Positions 34,928 to 44,069 of a stretch of DNA of 64,000 nucleotides are shown here, in pieces. The first letter of the stretch is position 1. The number at the start of each line of letters is the position of its first letter. The notes under the pieces are model-generated. The model saw nothing but the letters and a program-made list of their open reading frames with translations. It searched no databases and was not told the DNA's origin. This stretch comes from Geomonas ferrireducens. Its GTDB lineage: Bacteria; Desulfobacterota; Desulfuromonadia; Geobacterales; Geobacteraceae. The stretch lies in assembly GCF_004917065.1 (NCBI RefSeq), contig NZ_SSYA01000003.1, forward strand, positions 186,001 through 250,000, read 5' to 3'. Position numbers and translations under genes: made by a program.

Positions 34928-34965
34928 CGCCCGCTTCAGAACATGCTGAAGCGGGCGTTTTTTTT
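34928..34965 (+). terminator. Rho-independent terminator of the barrel gene
   Basis: CGCCCGCTTCAG (34928-34939) and CTGAAGCGGGCG (34946-34957) pair perfectly, followed by eight T. Confidence 0.93.
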
Positions 34966-35118
34966 AGCACCGCTGATCACTCATTACCTCGAGGTCTTAC
35001 ATTGCATGGCTTAGCTGGTATAGACTAATTGCTTCACTCACAAGTGGAAAATCTACCTTGTTGTACGCTGAGGTGTAGGGGGGGGCATCAGGGAGGAAGT
35101 GAATCGAGGGACTGGTTC

Positions 35119-35166
35119 GAAAACGAAAAGGGGGGCGCACATATTTGCGGCCCCCCTTCGTTTTTT
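35119..35166. terminator. bidirectional terminator, nrdJ side
   Basis: AAACGAA-AA-GGGGGG pairs with CCCCCC-TTCGTTT around a loop (35137-35149) and is followed by T runs on the plus strand; the minus-strand flank also supplies a T run for nrdJ. Confidence 0.85.
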
Positions 35167-35239
35167 GCTACTTCTTTTTTACTCTTTGCTCGGCGCGTCC
35201 TTTTAAGACCCCTCGCAATTATCTCCTTCAACTACCTCG

Positions 35240-37471
35240 CTACGCGCACTCGGAGTAGCCGCAGACGCGGCAGACGGCGCAGCCGCCTTCGTGCTCCACG
35301 ACGCCGCCGCACTCGGGGCAGGCGCCTTTCTCGAAGGCGGGAGCTTCGATGACTTCACCATGGCCGGTGATCGCCAGGTGCGACTGGATCGCCTTGGCGA
35401 CGGCGTCGGCGCAGGAAAGGATCTTGTTGTCGCCGAAACCGCTCGGGCTGTGGCAGGAGATGCCGAGGAGCTGCTTCACTACCTGGCGTGCCTGCACGCC
35501 GCTTCTCCAGGCAAGCGATACCATGCGCCCGATCGCCTCGGACTGGCTCGCGGCGCAGCCGCCGGCCTTGCCCATGGTGGTGAAGACTTCGAAGAGGCCG
35601 GTGGCGTCCTCGTTGATGGTGATGTAAAGCGGGCCGCAGCCGGTCTGCATCTGGTAGGTCCACCCCTTGAGCGCCTTCGGACGCTCGCGCTTGCTGCGCT
35701 TTTCTTCCGCGGTCATCGCTGCCACGACCTTCGGCTCTTCCTTCTTGCCGACGGAGAGAACCTGCTCGTCGCGGGAGCCGTCACGGTAGATGGTGACCCC
35801 CTTGCAGTTCAGCTCGTAGGCGAGACGGTACACCTTCTCGACGTCTTCGATGGTCGCTTCGCGCGGGAAGTTCACCGTCTTCGATACGGCGTTGTCGGTG
35901 TGACGCTGGAAGGCGGCCTGCATGGTGATGTGCTCTTCCGGGGTGATGTCGTGAGCGGTCATGAACACGTCGCGTACGTCATCGGGGATCGCGCTGATGT
36001 CCTGCACGGTGCCGTGCTCGGCGATCCGCTGCATCAGCTCGTCGCTGTAGAAGCCCTGCTCCTTGGCGATTTTTTCGAAGAGCGGGTTCACTTCGACCAG
36101 GATGTTCTTGTCCATCACCTGACGCACGAAGGAGACGGCGAAGAGCGGCTCGACGCCCGAGGAGGCGTTGGCGATGATGGAGATGGTCCCGGTCGGCGCG
36201 ATGGTGGTGACTGTGGCGTTCCTGACCGGTGCGGCGCCGGGGAGGTCGTACATGCTCCCCTTGAAGTTCGGGAACGCACCGCGGATTTTCGCGAGCTCGC
36301 GGGAGGCGGCGTGCCCTTCATCGTTGATGAACTGCATCACCTTCTCGCCGAGCTCGACGGACTCCTCGGAGCCATAGGGGATGCCGAGCAGGATCAGCAT
36401 GTCGGCCCACCCCATGACGCCAAGGCCGATCTTCCTGTTCGAGCGGGTCATCTCGTCGATCTGGGGTAAGGGGTAGTTGTTCACCTCGATGACGTTGTCG
36501 AGGAAGTGCACGGCGCTCTTCACCGTCTCCTTCAGCTTGTCCCAGTTAACCTTGCCCCCCGCGACCATCTTGCCGAGGTTGATGGAGCCCAGGTTGCAGG
36601 ATTCGTAAGGGAGCAGCGGCTGCTCGCCGCAGGGGTTGGTCGACTCGATCTCGCCTATGTGCGGGGTCGGGTTGTCCTTGTTCAGACGGTCGAGGAAGAT
36701 GATGCCCGGCTCGCCGTTTTCCCAGGCCTGCTTCACGATGCGCGCGAACACCTTCCGGGCGTTTTGGCTGCCGGCCGGCTTCTTGTCGCGCGGGTTCATC
36801 AGGGTGTAGTCGCGGTCCGCGTCGACCGCCTTCATGAACTCCTCGGTGATGCCGACCGAGATGTTGAAGTTGTTCAGCTGGCGCTGGTCGTTCTTGCACA
36901 TGATGAAGTCCATGATGTCGGGATGGTCGACACGCAGGATCGCCATGTTCGCACCGCGGCGGGTGCCCCCCTGCTTGATGGTCTCGGTGGCGACGTCGAA
37001 GACGCGCATGAAGGAGAGCGGGCCGCTGGAGATGCCGGTGGTGGACATGACCACGTCGTTCGCCGGACGCAGGCGGGAGAAGGAGAAGCCGGTGCCGCCG
37101 CCGGACTTGTGGATGAGCGCTGTGTGCTTGACCGATTCGAAGATCTCCTCCATGCTGTCGCCCACCGGAAGCACGAAGCAGGCGGAGAGCTGCCCAAGCT
37201 CGCGACCCGCGTTCATCAGGGTCGGGGAGTTCGGGAGGAACTCGAAGTTGGTCATCATGGCGTAGAACTTGTCGGAGAGCGCGGAGAGGTCGGCTTTCTT
37301 GTCGAAGACGGCGTCGGCCTGGGCGATCGCGGTCGCCACGCGACGGAACATGTCGGCGGGGGTCTCAAGAGGCTTGCCTGACTGGTCCCTCTTCAGGTAG
37401 CGCTTCTCTAGTACGGTCTGTGCGTTCTTGGTGAGGCCCGGGATCTGTCCCTTTTCGGCGGTCTTCTTCAT
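35240..37471 (-). CDS. nrdJ: adenosylcobalamin-dependent (class II) ribonucleotide reductase
   Basis: The 743-residue enzyme makes deoxyribonucleotides using a cobalamin-derived radical, suiting an oxygen-variable lifestyle. It shows the class II motifs FLPNSPTLMNAG, SACFVLPVGDSMEEIF, HKSGGGTGFSFSRLRP, the active-site Cys-containing NPCGEQPLLPYESCNLGSI (with the Asn, Cys and Glu), PTGTISIIANASSG, and a C-terminal zinc ribbon (CPECGG...CRVCGYSEC) carrying the redox Cys pair. AAGGAGAAC lies 9-10 bases before the start. It implies the cell makes or takes up cobamide, as HgcA also needs. Confidence 0.95.
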   Translation of the reverse strand: MKKTAEKGQIPGLTKNAQTVLEKRYLKRDQSGKPLETPADMFRRVATAIAQADAVFDKKADLSALSDKFYAMMTNFEFLPNSPTLMNAGRELGQLSACFVLPVGDSMEEIFESVKHTALIHKSGGGTGFSFSRLRPANDVVMSTTGISSGPLSFMRVFDVATETIKQGGTRRGANMAILRVDHPDIMDFIMCKNDQRQLNNFNISVGITEEFMKAVDADRDYTLMNPRDKKPAGSQNARKVFARIVKQAWENGEPGIIFLDRLNKDNPTPHIGEIESTNPCGEQPLLPYESCNLGSINLGKMVAGGKVNWDKLKETVKSAVHFLDNVIEVNNYPLPQIDEMTRSNRKIGLGVMGWADMLILLGIPYGSEESVELGEKVMQFINDEGHAASRELAKIRGAFPNFKGSMYDLPGAAPVRNATVTTIAPTGTISIIANASSGVEPLFAVSFVRQVMDKNILVEVNPLFEKIAKEQGFYSDELMQRIAEHGTVQDISAIPDDVRDVFMTAHDITPEEHITMQAAFQRHTDNAVSKTVNFPREATIEDVEKVYRLAYELNCKGVTIYRDGSRDEQVLSVGKKEEPKVVAAMTAEEKRSKRERPKALKGWTYQMQTGCGPLYITINEDATGLFEVFTTMGKAGGCAASQSEAIGRMVSLAWRSGVQARQVVKQLLGISCHSPSGFGDNKILSCADAVAKAIQSHLAITGHGEVIEAPAFEKGACPECGGVVEHEGGCAVCRVCGYSECA

Positions 37472-37706
37472 AACGTTTCGTTCTCCTTGGATAAATTATC
37501 ATGTCGCCATGCGAATCGCTTAATACCACATTTAGTGGGCGGCGAGAAATAAACCACAAGATGTATGACGAAGTCAAGCGTTAATAGATTAAAATTTCGG
37601 GCCATCATAAAAAACGAAATTGCCGGTGTTTACACCTAAGGAGCATTTACAACGGGAGCCTCGCTGTGTTATTAATGACGGGTTAATTTTTCCTCCCGGA
37701 GCTTCC

Positions 37707-38777
37707 ATGAGCCAGTGTGATTGCAATAGCCAAAAGGAGTCGCTTGAGTCCCAGGTAAAGGGGCTAAAGGATCTGATAGAGGTCGCCAAGGCCGTCGTCT
37801 CTACGCTGGATCTGGACACGGTGCTGCAGGCGATCCTGACGAGCGCCATGCGGTTCGCCGGCACCCCGGCGGGGAGCGTCGCGCTCTACTACGACGCGAG
37901 GCGCGAGCTTAGCCTGCATGCGCACTCGGGGCTCACCGCGGATTTCGTGAAGAAGGAGCGCTGGGAGGTGACCCCCGGAGGGCTCACCGAGCAGGTGCTT
38001 CTGGCCGGCGAGATCTTTTATATCGAGGACACCCAGCAAACCCCGTTCTTCAAGAACCCGATCGCCCTGAAGGAAGGGATCCGCTCGCTTGTGTGCGTCC
38101 CGCTCGTCTTCCAGGAGCGCATCGTCGGTATCCTTTATCTGGATGACTTCGAACCGAGATGTTTCGATCGTGATAAGTTGAACCTCCTCTCGATCCTTGC
38201 GTCCTTCGCCGCGATGGCGATCCACAACGCGACGTTGCACAAGCGGACCAAGCTTCTCGCCATTACCGACTCGCTCACCGGGCTGCACAACCACCGCTAT
38301 TTCAAGCAGTACTTCCGGCAGGAGATGGCGCGCGCGAAGCGCTACCACAAGCCGTTCTCCATCATCATGATGGACGTGGACGACTTCAAGAGTTACAACG
38401 ACAGCTTCGGCCACGCCACGGGCGACCGGCTCCTCGAACTCATGGGGGATTTGATCCTGCAGACGATCCGTTCGGTCGACGTCGCGTTCCGCTACGGAGG
38501 CGAGGAGTTCATCGTGCTTTTACCGGAGACCCGCCTGGACCAGGCGATCCTCGCTGCGGAGCGTCTGCGTGACAGCGTGCAGCAGGGGACCGCAAAGAGG
38601 CCCGTTGACGGGGCGAGCCGCGGCGTCACCGTGAGCATCGGCGTTGCGAGCTACCCGGACAACGCGGACAAGATGGACGAGCTGTTCAACATAGTCGACT
38701 CCCTGCTCTACCTGGCCAAGCGCCGCGGCAAGAACAAGGTCTATCACCAGGAAAGCCTGCAGATCCCAAAAAAATGA
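37707..38777 (+). CDS. GAF-GGDEF diguanylate cyclase
   Basis: The 356 residues hold a GAF sensor (about 25-180) and an active GGDEF domain (about 190-350) with YGGEEF in the catalytic turn and an inhibitory I-site RSVD exactly five residues before it, so the enzyme makes c-di-GMP and is product-inhibited. The start follows GGAGCTTCC. Its stop overlaps the next start (ATGA), coupling it to the beta-helix protein. Confidence 0.92.
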   Translation: MSQCDCNSQKESLESQVKGLKDLIEVAKAVVSTLDLDTVLQAILTSAMRFAGTPAGSVALYYDARRELSLHAHSGLTADFVKKERWEVTPGGLTEQVLLAGEIFYIEDTQQTPFFKNPIALKEGIRSLVCVPLVFQERIVGILYLDDFEPRCFDRDKLNLLSILASFAAMAIHNATLHKRTKLLAITDSLTGLHNHRYFKQYFRQEMARAKRYHKPFSIIMMDVDDFKSYNDSFGHATGDRLLELMGDLILQTIRSVDVAFRYGGEEFIVLLPETRLDQAILAAERLRDSVQQGTAKRPVDGASRGVTVSIGVASYPDNADKMDELFNIVDSLLYLAKRRGKNKVYHQESLQIPKK

Positions 38778-39883
38778 AGAGATATCACATACTACTTATT
38801 CACGGGCTGCTTCTGGCGGCCCTTTTTTGCCACCAGGCCGCGGCCGCCGATACTCCGTCCACCGCCGCGCCGTCCGCACCCGCTTCTGCTCCCGTTCCCG
38901 CTCCCGAGCGTGTCGAGGCGCCGTTCAAGCCGCAGAGCACCTTTGCCGATCGCGTTCTCGCCGAGGACACCGTCTGGAAGGGGGAGGTGCTTGTCGAGGG
39001 GGCGGTGACCGTGGCGCCACAGGCGACGCTCACCGTCGAGCCGGGGACCTTGGTCCGCTTCAAGAAAGGGGCGGGGGAACCGGTCCTCGTGGTGCAGGGA
39101 CGGCTGGTCGCCTCCGGAAGCAAGGAGGAGCCGATCCGTTTCTCTTCGCTCTTCGCGGCGCCCTCTGCCGGTGACTGGCAGGGGATCGTCCTTCTCGGCA
39201 GCGACAAGAACAACCTTCTGGAAAACTGCCGCATCGAAGGGGCGGCGACCGGGGTCGAGGCGCTTTTCGCGAACCTGACCCTGAAGGGGGTGCGTGCCGA
39301 GCGCAGCGCCACCGGGATGCGTTTCCAGGATGCGCTTCTCACCATGGAGGGAGGGGGAGCCTCCGACTGCGACACCGGCATGAGCTTTATCCAGAGCGAG
39401 GCGACCGTGCGCGGCGTGAGCGTGGTCGGCAACCGGGTGGGGATCGAGGCGCGGCACACTTCGATCTACCTGCAGGACGTAAGTCTTGCCATGAACCGCT
39501 CCGCCTTTTCCTGCGACAGCTGTCGGTTGAAGCTTGCCGGCGGGGCGGCGCTCGACAACGGCCGCGGCGTGACCCTTTTCGAGACCGAGGGGAGCGTGAC
39601 CGGGGTTAAGCTCGCGAGAAACAGCGACTACGGGCTGTCGCTGACCGGTTCGCGGGTGAGGGTGAGCGACAACGTGATCACCGGCAACGGTGCGCAGGGG
39701 GTGCTCGTTTTCGACGGCTCCGCCGTAGCGTGGGACAACGTGATCTCCGGTAACGCGGGGCATGATGTCTACAACGCAGGCAATGAGGAGTTCCGCGCCC
39801 CCAACAACCGCTGGGGCGAGGGTGGACCAAAGATCTACGACAACGGCGGACGGGGCAGGGTGAACGTGAACCCGAAGAGGTAG
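38774..39883 (+). CDS. exported right-handed beta-helix protein
   Basis: This 369-residue protein begins with a signal peptide (about 1-24, ...CHQAAAADT), a Pro/Ala-rich linker (25-48), and then many short turns of a parallel beta-helix of the NosD/pectate-lyase kind (VEPGTLVRFKKG, NCRIEGAATGVEALFANLTL, VSDNVITGNGAQGVLVFDGS). Such proteins bind or cut polysaccharides or act as surface spines. Overlap with the cyclase gene suggests c-di-GMP-linked surface function; this is an inference. Confidence 0.85.
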   Translation: MKRYHILLIHGLLLAALFCHQAAAADTPSTAAPSAPASAPVPAPERVEAPFKPQSTFADRVLAEDTVWKGEVLVEGAVTVAPQATLTVEPGTLVRFKKGAGEPVLVVQGRLVASGSKEEPIRFSSLFAAPSAGDWQGIVLLGSDKNNLLENCRIEGAATGVEALFANLTLKGVRAERSATGMRFQDALLTMEGGGASDCDTGMSFIQSEATVRGVSVVGNRVGIEARHTSIYLQDVSLAMNRSAFSCDSCRLKLAGGAALDNGRGVTLFETEGSVTGVKLARNSDYGLSLTGSRVRVSDNVITGNGAQGVLVFDGSAVAWDNVISGNAGHDVYNAGNEEFRAPNNRWGEGGPKIYDNGGRGRVNVNPKR

Positions 39884-39887
39884 AGCC

Positions 39888-40076
39888 GTTCAAGGTTCAG
39901 CGTTCAACGTTACGGCTTTGACCTTTGCCGGAAGCAGGGGCGGCGTGGCGGCACGGACCGCTGCACGAGAAAATGATGATAACCGCGCTTATTCGAGCGG
40001 ACATATAGGACCATGAAACAAGTAACGTAAATGCTGCAAGGTTGGCAAACGACACGTTGAACGCTGAACGTTGAAC
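39888..40076. repeat. 189-bp element with 23-bp imperfect terminal inverted repeats
   Basis: Arms 39888-39910 and 40054-40076 are reverse complements with one mismatch. The short TTCAACGTT/AACGTTGAA words recur inside and just outside the right arm. No gene is inside. It has the form of a small non-autonomous element (MITE-like) placed between the beta-helix gene and rph. Confidence 0.55.
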
Positions 40077-40101
40077 GTTGAACCGGTTTTAAAGGAGAGT
40101 C

Positions 40102-40821
40102 ATGACACGCAGAAACGGCCGTGCGGCTGATGCATTGAGGGAAGTTAAAATCACGCGCAATTACCTGAAACACGCCGAGGGCTCGGTGCTGATCGAGTTC
40201 GGGGACACGAAGGTAATCTGCAACGCGACGGTCGAGTCGAAGGTCCCTTCCTTCCTGAAAGGGAAGGGGACGGGCTGGGTCACCGCGGAGTACTGCATGT
40301 TGCCGCGGGCAACGCACACGAGAAACCAGCGTGAGTCGGCAAAGGGAAAACTCTCCGGACGCACCCACGAAATCCAGCGCCTGATCGGCAGGTCGCTGCG
40401 CGCGGTGGTCGACTTGGAAAAATTGGGCGAGCGCTCCATCCTCATCGACTGCGACGTGATCCAGGCCGACGGCGGCACTCGCACCGCTTCGATCACCGGT
40501 GCTTACGTCGCGCTGGCCGACGCCCTGCAGACCCTGGTCGACGCCGGGGAGCTCTCCAAGAGTCCGCTGCGCGAGGCGGTCGCCGCGGTGAGCGTCGGCA
40601 TCGTCGACGGCACCCCCTTCCTCGACCTCGACTACCCGGAGGATTCGAGCGCCGAGGTGGACATGAACTTCGTGATGACCTCTTCGATGCGTTTCGTCGA
40701 GGTGCAGGGTACCGCCGAGGCGGAGCCTTTCACCCTCGACCAGATGGACGCCATGCGCGGCCACGCCATGCTGGGGCTCACCCGTCTCTTCGAGATCCAG
40801 AAAGAGGCGCTTCAGGCATGA
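40102..40821 (+). CDS. rph: ribonuclease PH
   Basis: The 239-residue exoribonuclease has the phosphorolytic core ([71 protein letters not shown]). It trims tRNA 3' ends using phosphate and acts as a hexamer. AAAGGAG precedes the ATG. It overlaps the rdgB start by four bases, the usual rph-rdgB pairing. Confidence 0.96.
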   Translation: MTRRNGRAADALREVKITRNYLKHAEGSVLIEFGDTKVICNATVESKVPSFLKGKGTGWVTAEYCMLPRATHTRNQRESAKGKLSGRTHEIQRLIGRSLRAVVDLEKLGERSILIDCDVIQADGGTRTASITGAYVALADALQTLVDAGELSKSPLREAVAAVSVGIVDGTPFLDLDYPEDSSAEVDMNFVMTSSMRFVEVQGTAEAEPFTLDQMDAMRGHAMLGLTRLFEIQKEALQA

Positions 40822-41411
40822 AAGAACTCCTGGTCGCATCGGGAAACAAGGGGAAACTGCGCGAGTTCGGCGAACTGTTGCGCGGCGTGGTGGATACCAT
40901 CCTCTCGCCTGCTGACTTCCCCGATCTCCCGGACGTCGTGGAGGATGGGGCGACCTTTGAGGAGAACGCGATAAAGAAGGCGCTCTCCGCGGCGCGTTGC
41001 ACCGGGCGGCCGGTTCTTGCCGACGACTCGGGGCTCTGCGTCGATTATCTCGGCGGACGCCCCGGCGTCTACTCGGCGCGCTTCGCCGGTGAGGGGGCGA
41101 CCGACGCCGACAACAACGCACTCCTGCTGCGTGAGCTCGCGGGCGTTCCCGCCGAGAAGAGGGGCGCTGCGTTTCACTGCGTCATAGCGCTCTGCCTTCC
41201 CGACGGAACCTGCCGGACCTTCGACGGCGCCCTTGCCGGGGTGATCCTGGAGGCCCCGCGGGGGGAGGGTGGCTTCGGCTACGATCCCCTCTTCATGGTG
41301 CCGGAGTACGGGCAGACCTTCTCCGAGCTTCCCATGGAGATCAAGAACGCCATCAGCCACCGCGGACGCGCCATGCAGATGCTCAAAGAGGCGCTCACGC
41401 AAAGCCGCTAG
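40818..41411 (+). CDS. rdgB: XTP/dITP pyrophosphatase (RdgB/HAM1)
   Basis: The 197 residues show the HAM1 motifs [18 protein letters not shown] (near the N-terminus), [26 protein letters not shown] and [15 protein letters not shown]. The enzyme removes non-canonical purine triphosphates from the nucleotide pool. It overlaps rph (ATGA). Confidence 0.95.
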   Translation: MKELLVASGNKGKLREFGELLRGVVDTILSPADFPDLPDVVEDGATFEENAIKKALSAARCTGRPVLADDSGLCVDYLGGRPGVYSARFAGEGATDADNNALLLRELAGVPAEKRGAAFHCVIALCLPDGTCRTFDGALAGVILEAPRGEGGFGYDPLFMVPEYGQTFSELPMEIKNAISHRGRAMQMLKEALTQSR

Positions 41412-41443
41412 GGCGCACACAACGGCCAAAGAACCAAGGCTTT

Positions 41444-41542
41444 AACGCAAAGACGCCAAGGCGCGGAGACGCAAGGAAGGCAGGATTGGGGGGCTTTTTG
41501 CGATTTCATCTTTGCGCCTTTGCGGCTCCGCGTCTTTGCGTT
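41444..41542. repeat. 99-bp element with 13-bp perfect terminal inverted repeats
   Basis: AACGCAAAGACGC (41444-41456) matches the reverse complement at 41530-41542; internal words (GGCGCGGAGACGCAA, TTTGCGCCTTTGCGG) extend the pairing imperfectly. It sits between rdgB and the tRNA promoter. Confidence 0.6.
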
Positions 41543-41594
41543 GAAGGGGGGGGTAAACGGCTCCGATAAAATCTTGGCGGGGATAAAAAAGGTG

Positions 41595-41623
41595 TTGCGC
41601 GGCTCCAGAGGCTATGCTATAAA
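41595..41623 (+). promoter_or_regulatory. promoter of the tRNA cluster
   Basis: TTGCGC (41595-41600), 17 bases, TATAAA (41618-41623), placing the start of transcription about 8 bases before the first tRNA. Confidence 0.7.
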
Positions 41624-41637
41624 CGTGCTTCTTGAAT

Positions 41638-41715
41638 CGGGGTGTAGCGCAGCCTGGCTAGCGCACCTGCCTTGGGAGCAGGGGGCCGGAGGTTCGAATC
41701 CTCTCACCCCGACCA
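41638..41715 (+). tRNA. tRNA-Pro (anticodon UGG)
   Basis: Acceptor arms CGGGGTG and CACCCCG pair fully; the anticodon stem is CCTGC/GCAGG around CTTGGGA. The T arm holds GGTTCGAATCC. The discriminator is A, and CCA is encoded. Confidence 0.95.
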
Positions 41716-41737
41716 CTCAATTGCAGGCTTTACTTCT

Positions 41738-41814
41738 GCGCCTGTAGCTCAGTTGGATAGAGCAACGGCCTTCTAAGCCGTAGGTCAGAGGTTCGAACCC
41801 TCTCAGGCGTGCCA
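41738..41814 (+). tRNA. tRNA-Arg (anticodon UCU)
   Basis: Acceptor GCGCCTG pairs with CAGGCGT (one G-U); anticodon stem ACGGC/GCCGT around CTTCTAA; T loop TTCGAAC; CCA encoded. Confidence 0.95.
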
Positions 41815-41825
41815 CAACTGAATAT

Positions 41826-41902
41826 GGTGGGTATGGTGAAGCGGTTAACACAAACGACTGTGACTCGTTCATACGTGGGTTCGAATCCCACTACCCACCC
41901 CA
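41826..41902 (+). tRNA. tRNA-His (anticodon GUG), likely island attachment site
   Basis: The anticodon loop is CTGTGAC; the extra 5' G (41826) pairs with C73, the identity mark of tRNA-His. The acceptor is GTGGGTA/TACCCAC and CCA is encoded. A tyrosine recombinase gene starts 89 bp after it. Confidence 0.95.
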
Positions 41903-41990
41903 AATAAATCGTAACCTGTTGTTTCTGCAGGTGACCTTTAAAGGCTTGCTTCCGAATTAGCCCCATTGTGGACTACAGGAGTAAGCCTTT

Positions 41991-43811
41991 ATGCGTTTCA
42001 GCTATCTGGTTCAAAGAGGCACAACTTTCTATTTCCAGTGCAGAATCCCCACCGATGTTAAGTGTCACTTTCCCTGCACACAAATTAAGAAATCGCTCAA
42101 GACCTCTAACTGGAAGCACGCTGTTTCCCTTGTGAAGGTGTTGACGGCGAGAACGGAGAGGGTTTTCTTTATGGCGCGTTCAGGTCTACTTACCGCGAAG
42201 GTGATCGAGAGTCTAGTCAAAGAATATTTGGCAACTCTGCTTGATCAAGACAAGGCAGAGCGCTACAGCATTGCCGAAACTCCTCTTGATGCTGCCGTGA
42301 TGCAGATGGGCCAAGATTTCCGTGCACGATACCACATGGACTGCCGGAAAGATTATGAGCTGTTGAACGATGAGACTGGTGAGATTGAGGAGGTCTCTGG
42401 CGCTCGAAACCTCGCCTCCTATTACCGAGTGCTCGCCTCGCGGTATATGGAGCAGGCGCGCAAGCAGGACTATTCCGAAATAGCGCCTACTGCATCTGCG
42501 CTTTTAGCGTTAGAAAATGTCCAGGCATCAACAAGCTCGCCGGAATTTAAGATGCTGTGCGATGCCTTGCTTGCGAAGGAGATCGAGGCCAACGAAGTGC
42601 TTGCGCAAAGGGCAGAACGCGGCTTGAGCAACCCCTATGACGGTGGGTCCGCAACTGTCGCCCCTCGCCGTAAAAGGCTGAGTGCACTGATTAACAAGTA
42701 CTCTGAGGTTCATAAAGAGAACTGGGACAGGGACAGCAAAAGGAAGATGGATAACCATTTTGAAAAAATTCTAGAGCTTACCGGCAATCCCTACACAGAT
42801 GAGATTAACCAGGATATGCTCGTTCGTCTCTTTGCAAACTTGGAGATATACCCGACGTTCCGCAGCCATCCTCACATGCAAGGCCTGACCTTGGAGCAAT
42901 GTCAGGAACACCCCAAATACAAGCCTCTTGGCTCAACGACCTTAAAACAAATTTGGTTTGCGCTAGGGGGATTACTGACATACGGCAGTGAAAGTGGTGA
43001 GTATGGCATCGCTAGAAATTATTGTAGCGACAAGGTGTTCACCGTTAAGAAGAAGGTTCATAAGAAAAAACGAAATGATACTTTGAAGCGGTTGCCATAC
43101 AACCGCAACGATACTCAGCGCCTTATCAACGAGCTGGGGGCAATGAGTATGAGGCGCAAGAAACTCGACCCACACATGCTCTGGATTCCGTTAATAGGGT
43201 TGTATAGCGGGATGAGGGAAGAAGAAATATGTCAACTTTACTGTGACGATTTCATGGTCGTCGATGGACTTGATTGCTTCAGGCTACGGGACTATGAACC
43301 ACGACACCAAAGTGTTAAGAACGAACAAAGTCGGCGCACTATTCCCATTCACCCTACACTTTTAGAATTAGGGCTTATGGACTTCATAGCTTCAAGGCGC
43401 AAGTTGAAATATAGTCGGCCTTGGGAGGGCGGTACTACACGAAAAGTGTTTTACTATGAAAATTCAGACAGTTATTCGCACTACTTTGAAAAATGGTACA
43501 ATGGCACGTTTAGGAAGTATGTGATCGTTGACGAAGAAGAACGAGCAAAGAAACCATTCCACTCTTTACGGCACACATTCATAAACTGGTTTTTCCAGAA
43601 CGTGAGGTCGCAAGACCGGGACAACTCCGCTGTTAAGGGGCTGGTAGGACACCTTGAGTCAGAGGAGCAGAGAATGATCGCTGCTTTGCTGCAGGGAATA
43701 ACCTGGGAGACCTATAGCCAAGAGCTAAACCCCGTGCCCATGATGGAGACACTGAAGCTGCTGGATTATGGTGTTGATCTTACCCCTTTAAAGCTGCCGT
43801 TGACGTGGTAA
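41991..43811 (+). CDS. site-specific tyrosine recombinase (integrase)
   Basis: The 606-residue integrase is long, with an N-terminal arm and SAM-like core-binding region (to about 380) and a C-terminal catalytic domain. Visible catalytic residues are Arg in GLYSGMREEEICQL, the HxxR pair in FHSLRHTFINW, a GH-containing VGHLESEEQ and the nucleophile Tyr in WETYSQEL. AGGAG sits before the ATG inside an 8-bp inverted repeat (41940-41947 with 41983-41990) that could control translation. Its position next to tRNA-His indicates it integrates the island there. Confidence 0.92.
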   Translation: MRFSYLVQRGTTFYFQCRIPTDVKCHFPCTQIKKSLKTSNWKHAVSLVKVLTARTERVFFMARSGLLTAKVIESLVKEYLATLLDQDKAERYSIAETPLDAAVMQMGQDFRARYHMDCRKDYELLNDETGEIEEVSGARNLASYYRVLASRYMEQARKQDYSEIAPTASALLALENVQASTSSPEFKMLCDALLAKEIEANEVLAQRAERGLSNPYDGGSATVAPRRKRLSALINKYSEVHKENWDRDSKRKMDNHFEKILELTGNPYTDEINQDMLVRLFANLEIYPTFRSHPHMQGLTLEQCQEHPKYKPLGSTTLKQIWFALGGLLTYGSESGEYGIARNYCSDKVFTVKKKVHKKKRNDTLKRLPYNRNDTQRLINELGAMSMRRKKLDPHMLWIPLIGLYSGMREEEICQLYCDDFMVVDGLDCFRLRDYEPRHQSVKNEQSRRTIPIHPTLLELGLMDFIASRRKLKYSRPWEGGTTRKVFYYENSDSYSHYFEKWYNGTFRKYVIVDEEERAKKPFHSLRHTFINWFFQNVRSQDRDNSAVKGLVGHLESEEQRMIAALLQGITWETYSQELNPVPMMETLKLLDYGVDLTPLKLPLTW

Positions 43812-44069
43812 CTGAATGTTATGTAACGTAAAATTCCCCTCCACGGGTCGGTGCGGCCCATTTCTAGAATGAGTTTCCAGAATCAATTACGAAGGCCGGG
43901 TGGGATGGGCACTCGAACGTAAAAAGAAAGGTATGTAAGCCCCGTCACCTCTATCATGGGTAAGCAATCCCCAAACGCGCTTTTGGAAGTCGATCTCATT
44001 GCGCCTGCCGCCCCCACCTCTGAGGATCGCTTGTAGAGGGTGTTTAGGATTGGGTGAGGGGGGGAGGCC

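Larger units (their letters stand above)
34903..35239. other. intergenic region between barrel gene and nrdJ
   Basis: This 337-bp spacer contains two terminators (34928 and 35119). Bases 34970-35110 show no gene. Confidence 0.5.

Noticed and set aside
35291-36469. A 392-codon frame opposite nrdJ
   Set aside because: It lies wholly antisense to the conserved nrdJ gene and has no recognisable domain; GC-rich shadow.
37510-37545. An NrdR box before nrdJ
   Set aside because: A CCAC-ATTTA-GTGG palindrome is present but its spacing does not fit the NrdR consensus and there is no second copy.
38792-39763. A 323-codon frame opposite the beta-helix gene
   Set aside because: Antisense to a gene with signal peptide and repeat structure; composition of a shadow.
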